A DNA stretch of 33,147 nt from an uncultured Bacilli bacterium (GTDB taxonomy: Bacteria; Bacillota_I; Bacilli_A; RF39; UBA660). Shown piece by piece: positions 25,763 through 33,028 of the stretch; the first letter of the stretch is position 1, and every line of letters starts with the position of its first letter. The notes beneath the pieces were generated by a model. The model was not told the DNA's origin. It did no database searches and saw nothing but the letters and a program-made list of their open reading frames with translations. The stretch is taken from positions 1 through 33,147 of the forward strand of contig CAKPLX010000008.1 of the NCBI GenBank assembly GCA_934167785.1, read 5' to 3'. The position numbers and the translations under genes were made by a program.

Positions 25763-26287
25763 TCATCCTCCAATTTTATCTTTTAATTCACTAGGCAAAG
25801 TACTAATTTTAATATGTTCTTGTTCAATTTCACAGAGATTATTACTCAAATCAATAGAATAATAGTAGACAAAATCACTATCACGATAAATCTTAATTTC
25901 TGGATTATTTCGTTGACCAAAACACTTTTTTTTATTTTTAGGATTAATGAATTTTGCCTCATCAATAAATCCCCCATTTACTAGATCCAAAACATAAATA
26001 CTTCTCCCACCATTCTTTACCTGATTAGCCTCAACCGAATAAGTACTATTTCCAAGATTATTTTTTTTAGAAAATGTATAAGTACTCCCAACCACTTGTA
26101 AACTAGATCCGTATTCTTCTATATAACCATCAATAATTTTTGACAATTGCGTAACAAATAGCTCTTCTCCCCGAGTTTTAGAATTATTAATAGCACTAAT
26201 CACTCCATGTGTAGCAATTCCAAGAACTAATGATAAAACAACAACTGTCGCTAACAATTCAATTAAAGTAAACCCTTTATTATTCAT
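25763..26287 (-). CDS. Type IV pilin-like/pseudopilin protein
   Basis: This 174-residue protein has a short leader MNNKG followed by FTLIELLATVVVLSLVLGI, a textbook class III (prepilin peptidase) site with Phe+1 and Glu+5 and an N-terminal hydrophobic helix. A globular C-terminal domain has a Cys pair. This is the pattern of competence/type II pseudopilins (ComGC/GspH type). No prepilin peptidase, assembly ATPase or platform protein is in the window, so it is an orphan here and depends on genes elsewhere. It is the first gene of a pseudopilin-lspA-rluD operon, an unusual position. SD is GGTGAT. Confidence 0.88.
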   Translation of the reverse strand: MNNKGFTLIELLATVVVLSLVLGIATHGVISAINNSKTRGEELFVTQLSKIIDGYIEEYGSSLQVVGSTYTFSKKNNLGNSTYSVEANQVKNGGRSIYVLDLVNGGFIDEAKFINPKNKKKCFGQRNNPEIKIYRDSDFVYYYSIDLSNNLCEIEQEHIKISTLPSELKDKIGG

Positions 26288-26307
26288 AAACTAATCACCA
26301 CATAAGT

Positions 26308-26316
26308 AGTGTACCA
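26308..26316 (-). promoter_or_regulatory. Possible extended -10 of the pseudopilin-lspA-rluD operon
   Basis: TGGTACACT on the minus strand fits an extended -10 (TGn plus TACACT), about 20 bases before the pseudopilin start. There is no clear -35. It lies back to back with the stronger plus-strand promoter at 26340-26369. Confidence 0.4.
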
Positions 26317-26339
26317 TAATTTATCTATTTTTAAAAGTG

Positions 26340-26369
26340 TTGACAGAAAATATAAAACTCATATATACT
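26340..26369 (+). promoter_or_regulatory. Sigma-A promoter of the DUF192-gpsA operon
   Basis: TTGACA (26340-26345), an 18-base spacer and TATACT (26364-26369). It places transcription start downstream of the alternative TTG start at 26337 and so supports the ATG at 26388 for the DUF192 gene. Confidence 0.8.
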
Positions 26370-26387
26370 AAACATAAGGTGGAAGAT

Positions 26388-26705
26388 ATGAATTTAGTTT
26401 ATCATAACAAAAAAATAAAATTAATTGAATGTACATCATTTTACAAAAGATTTATGGGATTTATGGGGCAAACAAACATCAATCATGCCCTTCTATTTAA
26501 TCAGTGTAACAGCATTCACACCTTTTTTATGAAGAAAAACATAGATGTTATTTTTTGCAACCAAGAAAATATAATTATATCCTACTTTCCTAATCTTTCC
26601 CCTAGAAAAATTATATTTTTTCAAAAAAAAGCAACCAAAACATTTGAATTACCACCAAACTATTTTAAAATTAAAATTGGTGAAAGATTGGAGATCGAAA
26701 AATGA
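26388..26705 (+). CDS. DUF192 family protein
   Basis: This 105-residue protein starts MNLVYHNKK at the ATG 26388-26390, with AAGGTGGA upstream and a promoter that excludes earlier starts. It matches DUF192 (PF02643): FYKRFMGFMG, then ALLFNQCNSIHTFFMKKNID, and the closing ATKTFELPPNYF. Most members are secreted or periplasmic; this one has no signal peptide and appears cytoplasmic. Family function is unknown. It overlaps the gpsA-like start by four bases (ATGA), so the two are translationally coupled, an association worth noting for a family without an assigned role. Confidence 0.88.
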   Translation: MNLVYHNKKIKLIECTSFYKRFMGFMGQTNINHALLFNQCNSIHTFFMKKNIDVIFCNQENIIISYFPNLSPRKIIFFQKKATKTFELPPNYFKIKIGERLEIEK

Positions 26706-27652
26706 AAATAACAATATTAGGTTGTGGGGCTTTCGGAAAAGCCTTAGCAACACCTTTTTTAGAAAAAAATTTGGACATTTGGATATGGTCAAAATTTTTA
26801 AGTGAATTAGAAAATACAAAAAAAGAATGGCCTAACATCAAGTATACAACTTCTCTACAAGAAGCCTGCTCTTTATCAAATTTAATCATTATTGCAATTC
26901 CAATAAACTTTTTAAAAGATACTATCCTAGAATTAAAATCTTATTATAATAATCAAAATATATTAATAGCAACCAAAGGAATCGATAATAAAACCCTACA
27001 ATTTTCCAACGAAATAATTATATCAATTCTAGGAAATATTCAAATAGGTATCATTTCAGGAGGAAGTTTTGCTGTTGACATGAAAAATAAAAAAATTCTA
27101 GGCCTTACCCTAGCGACAAACTCCTCTTCTATTCAAAATATAATCAAAACATATATGGAAAGTAATATTATCAAAATTCAATATACCAAAGACTTAATTG
27201 GAGTATCTATTTGTGGAGCAATAAAAAACATAACGGCAATTGGCTTTGGTATACTAGATGGAGCTGCTTACCCAGACTCTAGTAAATTCTTATACCTGAC
27301 CAACGCCATTTATGAAATAAAATACTTAATCAGTACTTTACATGGACAAGATAAAACCATTTTGAGCTATGCCGGAATTGATGATATTATGATGACTTGC
27401 ACCTCTTCTACTTCTAGAAATTACACCTTAGGAAAAATGATTGGATCAAAATTACCTAAAGAAACAATTGACGAATACAAAAATAAAACAACTATAGAAG
27501 GATTAGGAACAGCAAAAGCAATTTATGAATTGGCAAAACAAAAAAAAATTATATTGCCATTAACCAACTCAATCTATCAAATACTATATGAAGAAAAAAG
27601 TGAAGAAACGTTGATTAACACACTAAAAAAGAAGCTTATCTCCATCGAATAA
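26702..27652 (+). CDS. gpsA: NAD(P)-dependent glycerol-3-phosphate dehydrogenase, divergent GpsA
   Basis: This 316-residue protein has an N-terminal Rossmann fold with ILGCGAFGKALA (GxGxxG/A) and a TKGI loop (Lys92). The C-terminal helical domain contains the catalytic lysine in GAIKNITAIGFGILDG (Lys175), AGIDDIMMTCTSSTSRN and the closing TIEGLGTAKAI. This fold reduces dihydroxyacetone phosphate to sn-glycerol-3-phosphate for phospholipid synthesis. Departures from canonical GpsA are SGGSFAVDM where GPSFA is usual, and PDSSKFLYL where a GDNTxAAL-type segment is usual. Either it is a fast-evolving GpsA or a relative with altered substrate. It overlaps the DUF192 gene and ends in a terminator shared with the convergent gene. 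Confidence 0.87.
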   Translation: MKITILGCGAFGKALATPFLEKNLDIWIWSKFLSELENTKKEWPNIKYTTSLQEACSLSNLIIIAIPINFLKDTILELKSYYNNQNILIATKGIDNKTLQFSNEIIISILGNIQIGIISGGSFAVDMKNKKILGLTLATNSSSIQNIIKTYMESNIIKIQYTKDLIGVSICGAIKNITAIGFGILDGAAYPDSSKFLYLTNAIYEIKYLISTLHGQDKTILSYAGIDDIMMTCTSSTSRNYTLGKMIGSKLPKETIDEYKNKTTIEGLGTAKAIYELAKQKKIILPLTNSIYQILYEEKSEETLINTLKKKLISIE

Positions 27653-27658
27653 GCTTCT
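27625..27658. terminator. Bidirectional terminator between convergent genes
   Basis: A perfect 10-base stem (27630-27639 with 27649-27658) has a 9-base loop. On the minus strand it is followed by six T (27625-27630), a good terminator for the DUF1653 gene. On the plus strand a weaker pyrimidine run (CTCTTCTTT) follows. The gpsA stop codon lies in the right arm. Confidence 0.85.
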
Positions 27659-27663
27659 CTTCT

Positions 27664-27912
27664 TTACCTTTTAACAGAACTTTCTATTTTCTGTAATTCA
27701 AAACAATATTTTTGTTTTACATCAGGATACCTATCATGATCTACTTCTTTTACAAAAAGATCATAAGGTCTTACCCACAAACTACCATCACCATATAACT
27801 TACGATAAATTACACATTTTTCTAAAGTTTCTGAATGTACAGCAACATCTTCAACTAAATAATAATCTCCCTTAAAATGACGATAAATTCTTTTCAACTT
27901 AACTTCTCTCAT
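27664..27912 (-). CDS. DUF1653 family protein
   Basis: This 82-residue protein starts MREVKLKRIYRHFKG at an ATG with AAGGA nine bases upstream; a longer frame adds eleven residues without a ribosome site. It carries the DUF1653 (PF07866) core: YRHFKGDYYLVEDVAVHSET, VIYRKLYGD and SLWVRPYDLF. The small cytoplasmic domain has no established function. It is a single-gene unit ending in the bidirectional terminator, and the last conserved-looking gene before the accessory region. Confidence 0.88.
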   Translation of the reverse strand: MREVKLKRIYRHFKGDYYLVEDVAVHSETLEKCVIYRKLYGDGSLWVRPYDLFVKEVDHDRYPDVKQKYCFELQKIESSVKR

Positions 27913-28019
27913 TTTCTTTTCCTTCTTACTATAAATTAACAGCATTACTAATCAAAACTTAATATCAACAATTCATATCCTAAAAAATTAAAATACATTT
28001 AAACTTTAATATATAAGCA

Positions 28020-28850
28020 TCATTTCTTATTATATCTTACTTTTTGTCTTGAACAACTAAAATTAATCAATATTCCCTTATCTTCATATCCAGCATTTAT
28101 ATAAGCTCTATTGGACGGAACATAATTATAATCAGTATACAGAAGAGGAACATATCCCTTTTTTAAAATATCCTTTGTTATCAAATAAATTAAATTAGTA
28201 GCATATCCTTTTCTTCTCTCAGACACCGGTGTATAAACATGAGAAATTTTTGCTTGATTTTCAACTAAACTATAACCAGCCATACATACTATCTTTCCAT
28301 TACTATCACGCAAAACATAAAATTGATCAGAACTTAAAAATTCTTCTACATCCAATCTAGCTTGATCCATTGTTATTGGATTAGCAATGTTCATCTCATG
28401 ACTATCATCAAACCAATATTTAACTAATACTTCCCGATCATTTTTACCTGGACGATCTAATATTCCATCATAATTCTTTAATTTCTTCACTTGATAACAC
28501 ATTAAAAACCCCATCTCAAAATAATCATCTAAATTAAGATATTCAAAACTTCTTTCAACCAACAAATCATATAATTCTTTTTTACAAGTAAATTTATCTT
28601 TTACATTATCCGTTAAATATAGTTCAATTAGTTTTTCTATCTCCAACACTACATCTTTATCGAAATTATCTTTAGTCCAAATCCAAGTTCGACACGTTTT
28701 TGAACCTCTACAAATTATATAATTATTTTCATCACTGTATAATTCTAATTCCTTACTTGACAAATTTTTCAAAATCAAATTAAATTTATACTTATCTTTT
28801 TGGAATTCATTACAATTAAATATACCGTTACTTGGATCTATTTTCCTCAT
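28020..28850 (-). CDS. GNAT family N-acetyltransferase
   Basis: This protein has 276 residues from ATG 28848-28850, chosen because GGAG lies eight bases upstream; a start 18 codons earlier has no Shine-Dalgarno. The N-terminal ~130 residues are an unassigned helical domain. The C-terminal part (about 130-270) is GNAT: the acetyl-CoA loop is SERRKGYATNLI, preceded by ISHVYTP, with the downstream SNRAYINAGYEDKG motif typical of the fold. The two-domain arrangement resembles GNATs of the amino-acid or aminoglycoside-type group, but the substrate cannot be told. It is the first of three GNAT genes in this accessory stretch. Confidence 0.87.
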   Translation of the reverse strand: MRKIDPSNGIFNCNEFQKDKYKFNLILKNLSSKELELYSDENNYIICRGSKTCRTWIWTKDNFDKDVVLEIEKLIELYLTDNVKDKFTCKKELYDLLVERSFEYLNLDDYFEMGFLMCYQVKKLKNYDGILDRPGKNDREVLVKYWFDDSHEMNIANPITMDQARLDVEEFLSSDQFYVLRDSNGKIVCMAGYSLVENQAKISHVYTPVSERRKGYATNLIYLITKDILKKGYVPLLYTDYNYVPSNRAYINAGYEDKGILINFSCSRQKVRYNKK

Positions 28851-29016
28851 TCTATCAACTCCATTTTTATTAAATATATACAAAATCTTACTTAATTCCA
28901 TCATATTTATTTTGTTTACAGTAATTTTTATACTTTTTCAGCATTATTTTCAACAACTTCCAAAAATAAGATAGAATATTCAATAAATTCAGCGTTTGAA
29001 ATGTTACTTACTTAAG

Positions 29017-30086
29017 TTACTTACTTTTAATACTTAACGTTTTAATATTTCTATATCTACTATATACATAGTTGTAGTAGTCTTCTCTATGTGAATTATA
29101 TATACTTATAATTTCGTTTGCTATATTATGTGCTTTTTCATAATCTTCTTTTGTGATCAAACCATGTTCATAAACTTCTTTTAATTCTTCCCCATCCATT
29201 ATGACCGGTTCACCCTCATTAGGTATACAAACATCTAATTTCATATCACCAAAATATGGATTATCTGGATTACTAAAATCGTTAATTCTAGTTATATCAA
29301 AATAACTCTCTATCAAATTATCCTGATCGTCAAACATAACAGTTAACCACCAATTTTTTCCTCTTGGAGCAAATATTAAATTTTTATAATTATTATCAGC
29401 TATAGTAACTTTACCAACCGGTGATTCAACTGATAATGGTGACTCCACTTTCTGCATATCTAAAAAACATACTTTTCCTTCAAAAAACTCATTTTTTTCA
29501 TCATCAACAATTACTTTCTTTTCAGTAATTATTTTCCAATCATCTCTTCTTAAGTCTCTGAATCCAAAAGTAATTTGATTATCTTTTAACTTTATTCTAG
29601 TTAAATATTCTTCTTCAGTTTCTCCAACTATAAAAGCTCCACAACCTAATTGTACTCTTAACGAAGGAGAATTATCCTTACAAACTGACAAATATAATTC
29701 ATCTTCTTCAATTATTTCTTTACTTTTTTCAATTGCTAAAATTAATCCTTCTCTAGCATATCCTCTTCCTCTATATTCAGGTAATATTTCATATCCCATA
29801 TGTCCTGAACCTTTTCTTAAAAAATTATTTAAATAATGTCTTATTTTAATAACCCAACTATTTTATCATCGTTCCACAAAAAGAAATACGTATCTGGAAC
29901 ATATCCATCAGACAAATCTACTCCTTCAGAATTCTTTAACAACTTAGGAATTACTTCATAAAAAAACTCTTCTTTTGTAACATTATGATATTTATTTTCA
30001 AATCCGTTTTCTTGTGTTGGCATGAACTTTATTGCCTTATATTCCTCTTCAATATCCTCATAATTTGCCGCTTTTAAATAAAGCAT
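29017..30086 (-). pseudogene. GNAT-DUF402 fusion gene broken by a one-base frameshift
   Basis: Two frames form one gene. The 5' part (30086 to about 29841, SD GGAG) encodes a GNAT N-terminus ending DDKIVGLLK. The 3' part resumes with RHYLNNFLRKGSG, then GYEILPEYRGRGYAREGL, the acetyl-CoA loop. Adding one A to the A4 run on the minus strand (29844-29847) restores a single ~355-residue protein. After the GNAT domain comes a DUF402-type domain: SPLSVESPVGKVTIA, NWWLTVMFDDQDNL and DVCIPNEGEPVIMDGEELKE. DUF402 proteins include nucleoside phosphohydrolases, so the fusion is odd. It is either a fresh pseudogene or a homopolymer error in the sequence. Confidence 0.82.
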
Positions 30087-30382
30087 ACTATCAACTCCTA
30101 TATATTACACTATTAATTATCAAAAAAAGATATCCACATATAAAATATTGTTCACATCATTATTTTGCTTAATTTTTCTCAATATTATATGGATCTGTTA
30201 CAAACCTCATACCAAGCAACTAGCTTTTAAGTTTTCTCTTATTTTCCACAGCAATTCTTATATTTTTTTCCCGAACCAAATCTAGTATATATAGTATTAT
30301 AAGTACTATGCGTTCACGGGTGTTTGCACACAAATTGCACACATTATATCATCAACATTCGTTCTCTAAATTCATTATATCA
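30087..30382. other. Gene-free 296-base spacer
   Basis: This is AT-rich sequence between the broken GNAT-DUF402 gene and the next GNAT. I see no open frame with a ribosome site, no RNA gene and no convincing terminator. Its only structure is the TGCACACA repeat at 30323-30343. Confidence 0.6.
30323..30343. repeat. TGCACACA-type repeat, left copy
   Basis: TTTGCACACAAATTGCACAC contains two TTGCACAC units. A close relative with one extra A occurs at 31262-31279, beside a 14-base inverted repeat. The two copies bracket the GNAT and thrS-remnant block, so they may be recombination or attachment footprints, or simply shared regulatory sites. Confidence 0.5.
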
Positions 30383-30886
30383 TTAAATTTCATACAAATA
30401 TATATTTTCTTTATAACATTCATCGAATATATTCCAATTTTCTTGTTTTATAAATTTCCCAGCTAAATGTTTATAGAATTCATTTGAAGGATTACCCTCA
30501 AGACATCCTATGACAACTTTATTAAATCCTTTTTCCTTTAATTTAGAAAATGCGACATTAATTAATGCCTTGCCATAACCTTTTCCTTTAGCAGAAGATA
30601 AAAGATATAATACTTGAACTTCTCCATATCCTATAAAATCATCTCTCTCTGATTCTTTTATTTTTAAAATGCCAACTATTTTTTTATTTTCTTCTAATAC
30701 ATAATGATAATCATCTTGTTTAAAGTTTTTTATTTCATTCTTTATTCTTTCAGCTTTATTAGAAGAAATATTTTCTAACAATTTATCAGATACTATCCCT
30801 TTCAAGTTATCATTCCAACTAGAAATATTTACATTAATCCAATCTTCACAATCTTTTAACGCTTTTTTTCTAATAATATATTCCAT
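30383..30886 (-). CDS. GNAT family N-acetyltransferase
   Basis: This protein has 167 residues from ATG 30884-30886, which has AGAGGTG six bases upstream; an in-frame GTG two codons earlier is less likely. It is a single GNAT domain: the central strand ends GYGEVQVLYLLSSA, then the acetyl-CoA loop KGKGYGKALI, and the C-terminal GNPSNEFYKHLAG. The motif and length are typical of small stand-alone GNATs. The substrate is unknown. Its ribosome-binding site is embedded in the last codons of the threonyl-tRNA synthetase remnant, so the gene now depends on what used to be another gene's end. Confidence 0.88.
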   Translation of the reverse strand: MEYIIRKKALKDCEDWINVNISSWNDNLKGIVSDKLLENISSNKAERIKNEIKNFKQDDYHYVLEENKKIVGILKIKESERDDFIGYGEVQVLYLLSSAKGKGYGKALINVAFSKLKEKGFNKVVIGCLEGNPSNEFYKHLAGKFIKQENWNIFDECYKENIYLYEI

Positions 30887-31085
30887 TATCACACCTCTTA
30901 TCTTTTTTTATTTCTTGTTTCATAAATTCTATGAATTCATCAATAGACATTGAGTAAGTTTCTTCACTTCCATATTTACGATAACTAATTAAATTATTAT
31001 CTCTTTCATTATCTCCTATGATAAGTGTAGTTGGATTTTTCATAACATTACTTTGTCTAATCTTTTTATACATATTTTCTTTGAA
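30870..31085 (-). pseudogene. thrS: Threonyl-tRNA synthetase 3' remnant
   Basis: About 71 codons resemble the end of the ThrRS anticodon-binding domain: KKIRQSNVMKNPTTLIIGDN corresponds to the KIReAQlqKvPYmlvvGD segment, and SMSIDEFIEFMKQEI to the mSLDEFI terminus. The frame is closed upstream by a TAA, and the catalytic and editing domains (over 500 residues) are missing. No strong Shine-Dalgarno precedes the internal ATG at 31071-31073. A better site (GGAGTG) precedes a different ATG opening a 17-codon out-of-frame peptide. This is best read as a deletion remnant of an extra thrS copy. Confidence 0.78.
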
Positions 31086-31113
31086 TTAAACATTTTTTTC
31101 ACTCCTTACTACT

Positions 31114-31150
31114 AAAAAACAGTATTATCCCTCTAAAGTGACATAATACT
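31114..31150 (-). terminator. Terminator hairpin just upstream of the thrS remnant
   Basis: A perfect 8-base stem (31143-31150 with 31121-31128) and a 14-base loop are followed, after one base, by six T (31114-31119) on the minus strand. It precedes a Shine-Dalgarno and ATG, so it could be the surviving terminator of a thrS leader (thrS is often T-box controlled in Bacillota). I see no T-box sequence itself. Confidence 0.65.
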
Positions 31151-31225
31151 ACTTCATCACATAAAATTTTATTATAAATTTATTTTTTTACATAGCTTAA
31201 ATCATTATAAATAAAGGTTTTATAT

Positions 31226-31264
31226 AAAATGTGTGCATAGTTTTTTTATTTATGCACACATTTT
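31226..31264. repeat. Perfect 14-base inverted repeat with TGCACACA core
   Basis: Arms 31226-31239 and 31251-31264 are exact reverse complements, with an 11-base T-rich loop. The right arm runs into another TTTGCACACA unit (31262-31279). It is too long and symmetric to be chance. It could be a protein-binding or recombination site, or a terminator-like hairpin. Confidence 0.7.
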
Positions 31265-31352
31265 GCACACAAAATTGCATTTTTGGACAAAAATTGGCCA
31301 TTTTTATCAATTTTTTAATTTTTCTAAATCTCACAAGCCCTTATATTTCCTA

Positions 31353-31475
31353 CTACTTGCCACAACATTGCTTATATTTTTTACCACTACCACATGGCGT
31401 CCATTTAAAACTACCGTGTAATTTTTTCCTTTTAAAGTGGGCTTTCTTACTCAAAAAGTTGAATAGTTTACTCAT
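31353..31475 (-). CDS. SEC-C zinc-binding mini-protein or remnant
   Basis: This 40-residue frame begins MSKLFNFLSKK and ends [16 protein letters not shown], an intact SEC-C zinc-binding motif (Cys-x-Gly ... Cys-Cys) though without the first Cys of the usual CPCGSGKKYK. It is basic in the middle (KRKK). No clear Shine-Dalgarno precedes the ATG, and the frame stays open a further 17 codons upstream without a start. It may be a short real SEC-C protein, or the tail of a lost longer gene. The same motif ends the secA gene at the right edge, and both lie near CGTATCTAAA repeats. Confidence 0.5.
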   Translation of the reverse strand: MSKLFNFLSKKAHFKRKKLHGSFKWTPCGSGKKYKQCCGK

Positions 31476-31582
31476 AAATTGTAATAAAGTTATGTCTAAT
31501 TTTCTAACATAGCAGTTTAAGCGTATCTAAAAACGTATCTAAAATCATCGATTTAAAGTATCTCAATATCTTAATCTTACGA
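31476..31582. other. Spacer with CGTATCTAAA repeats
   Basis: This 107-base region between the SEC-C frame and the PLC-HAD gene holds two CGTATCTAAA copies (31522-31543) and a related AGTATCTCAA. I see no gene or terminator in it. Confidence 0.55.
31522..31543. repeat. CGTATCTAAA repeats, left cluster
   Basis: Two direct copies at 31522-31531 and 31534-31543, period 12. The same decamer occurs at 32926-32950 on the other side of the PLC-HAD gene, in the same orientation. Confidence 0.75.
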
Positions 31583-32821
31583 TTATTTTTGCTTTAAATT
31601 TTGTTTATTTATAATTTCATTAATCAATGAAGGTATTTCATCCCAATTATCTGTCTGATACCCAGCATAACTTCCATCTTTTCCAAATAGAAATGGAATT
31701 ACTCCAACTAATTCAGCTTCTTTAATATAACGCAAGTCGTTATCAATTAATATGTCATATTCATGTTCTTCTAAAAATTCTTTTTTTGAATGAAAACCTA
31801 AATTCATGTAATTATATTGAATACCATTCAATTCGAAATATTCCACAAGTTTTTTCTTTAATGATGCATATTTATCTAATGGTCTAGCAGATAATAAATC
31901 AACTTGAAAATTATTTTCTAATAACAGTTGTAGTGATTTTTGAACACCAGGCTTTACTTTTCCAAATGCCATTTTTTCTCTATACAATTTCCAAAATAAT
32001 GCTAGTTCAGGATCACCCCATACATATTGTTTATTTGGATTAACATCAGGATTATTTTTCAAAAATTCTTGCCAATAAAATTCTTCTAATTCCTTGGTGC
32101 AAAGTAAAGTATCATCTATATCAACTGCAATCTTAATTTTAGTATCATTTTCTACTTTAATAGTCTCAAGTCTTTTCAATTCCTCTTTTACAAATTCCAC
32201 TGTTTCTCTAATTTGTGATACTATTTGATTGATGTCATATATTTCTGATTCTTCAATTAATTCCCCAGGCATAATATCTGTATTAATGTAATTCAGTGTC
32301 CCATTTGATCCAAATAAACCATTTAAGTTTAATTCATCAATATTACATTCAAAATTACTCAAATCTTCTCGATTAATAGGAAATGCATCTAACTTATAAA
32401 GTTTTGCAATTTGTTTTTGCATTTTTAAAGAATCAAAATATCCCCACCAGTTTTCATTATCGTGAAAACTACCATTTTTAAGTTTAAATTCCTTAACTCC
32501 ATTTTCAATTATTTCATATTTTGGGTCAATGTTTGTTTTCCAATATTGATCTACAATTAGGTGAACTAAATATCCAAAATAAAATGGGTTATCTAATTTA
32601 TTATAATATTTTAAATAAAACTCTTGGTAATCATTTGCTTGACCTTCTTTTACTCTAAAATCCCAAAAATGAGTTAAATATTTATCCTTTACACCACTTT
32701 CAGGTTCTACATTTCTCCAACAATCAGGTGAAACAGTACCAATTCTTAATAATAAGTCATCATATTTTTTATCAGCATTTAATTCTTTAACTATTGCTTC
32801 ATGTATTCTAGCTGAAGGCAT
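31583..32821 (-). CDS. Zinc-dependent phospholipase C-like/HAD hydrolase fusion
   Basis: In this 412-residue protein the N-terminal half (about 1-190) resembles the zinc-dependent PLC/S1-P1-like helical family, with RIHEAIVKEL (His7), IGTVSPDCW (Asp33), LTHFWDF (His51) and YFGYLVHLIVDQYW (His87, Asp91) as likely metal ligands. The C-terminal part (about 228-405) is a HAD phosphatase of the NT5C-like type: IAVDIDDTLL (nucleophile Asp234, acid Asp236), DLLSARP (motif II), and ILIDNDLRYI (motif IV). Neither part has a signal peptide, so both act in the cytoplasm. The combination suggests a nucleotide or phosphoester hydrolase, possibly defensive. SD is AAGGATG. An inverted repeat lies upstream and the gene is flanked by decamer repeats, hinting at horizontal acquisition. 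Confidence 0.82.
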   Translation of the reverse strand: MPSARIHEAIVKELNADKKYDDLLLRIGTVSPDCWRNVEPESGVKDKYLTHFWDFRVKEGQANDYQEFYLKYYNKLDNPFYFGYLVHLIVDQYWKTNIDPKYEIIENGVKEFKLKNGSFHDNENWWGYFDSLKMQKQIAKLYKLDAFPINREDLSNFECNIDELNLNGLFGSNGTLNYINTDIMPGELIEESEIYDINQIVSQIRETVEFVKEELKRLETIKVENDTKIKIAVDIDDTLLCTKELEEFYWQEFLKNNPDVNPNKQYVWGDPELALFWKLYREKMAFGKVKPGVQKSLQLLLENNFQVDLLSARPLDKYASLKKKLVEYFELNGIQYNYMNLGFHSKKEFLEEHEYDILIDNDLRYIKEAELVGVIPFLFGKDGSYAGYQTDNWDEIPSLINEIINKQNLKQK

Positions 32822-32843
32822 ACTATCACATCCTTACATATTC

Positions 32844-32898
32844 ATTATATCATATTTTTTTCATTTTTAATTACATCGCAACATTACTATATTGCGAT
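32844..32898 (-). promoter_or_regulatory. Promoter -10 and candidate operator of the PLC-HAD gene
   Basis: TATAAT on the minus strand (32844-32849) lies 22 bases before the start codon, without a clear -35. Just upstream is an inverted repeat, ATCGCAACAT (32875-32884) and ATATTGCGAT (32889-32898), with 10-base arms, one mismatch and a 4-base gap. An activator or repressor binding there would compensate for the weak -35; this is inference. Confidence 0.5.
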
Positions 32899-32925
32899 TA
32901 AATAAGTTTCGAATTTACAAAAAAA

Positions 32926-32950
32926 CGTATCTAAAACGTATCTAAACGTA
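32926..32950. repeat. CGTATCTAAA repeats, right cluster
   Basis: Two full direct copies (32926-32935, 32937-32946; period 11) and a third partial CGTA. They lie shortly beyond the secA terminator. They match the cluster at 31522-31543 and, with it, flank a single gene. Confidence 0.75.
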
Positions 32951-32987
32951 TTTTTTGAGGTAAAATTACCTAAAAATTGTAAGTAAC

Positions 32988-33028
32988 AAAAAGCTCGTAA
33001 GTCCTTTATTTATAAGGCTTTACAAGCT
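32988..33028 (-). terminator. Intrinsic terminator of secA
   Basis: A 15-position stem (33014-33028 with 32992-33006) has two internal mismatches and a G-T wobble. Its loop is 7 bases, and it is followed by a T-run on the minus strand (32988-32992). It begins at the secA stop codon. Confidence 0.75.

Noticed and set aside
26671..26889. Minus-strand frame of 72 codons over the DUF192/gpsA junction
   Set aside because: Antisense to two well-supported overlapping genes and without a ribosome site.
31114..31230. T-box riboswitch upstream of the thrS remnant
   Set aside because: A terminator hairpin is present, but I find no T-box sequence or specifier-loop structure in the preceding bases.
31231..31512. 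Overlapping plus-strand frames of 93 and 62 codons
   Set aside because: They start inside an inverted repeat and run antisense to the SEC-C frame; their composition (Phe/Leu/Cys) reflects AT-rich DNA.
31522..32950. CRISPR array
   Set aside because: The repeats are 10 bases with 1-2 base gaps, without spacer-sized intervals or cas genes.
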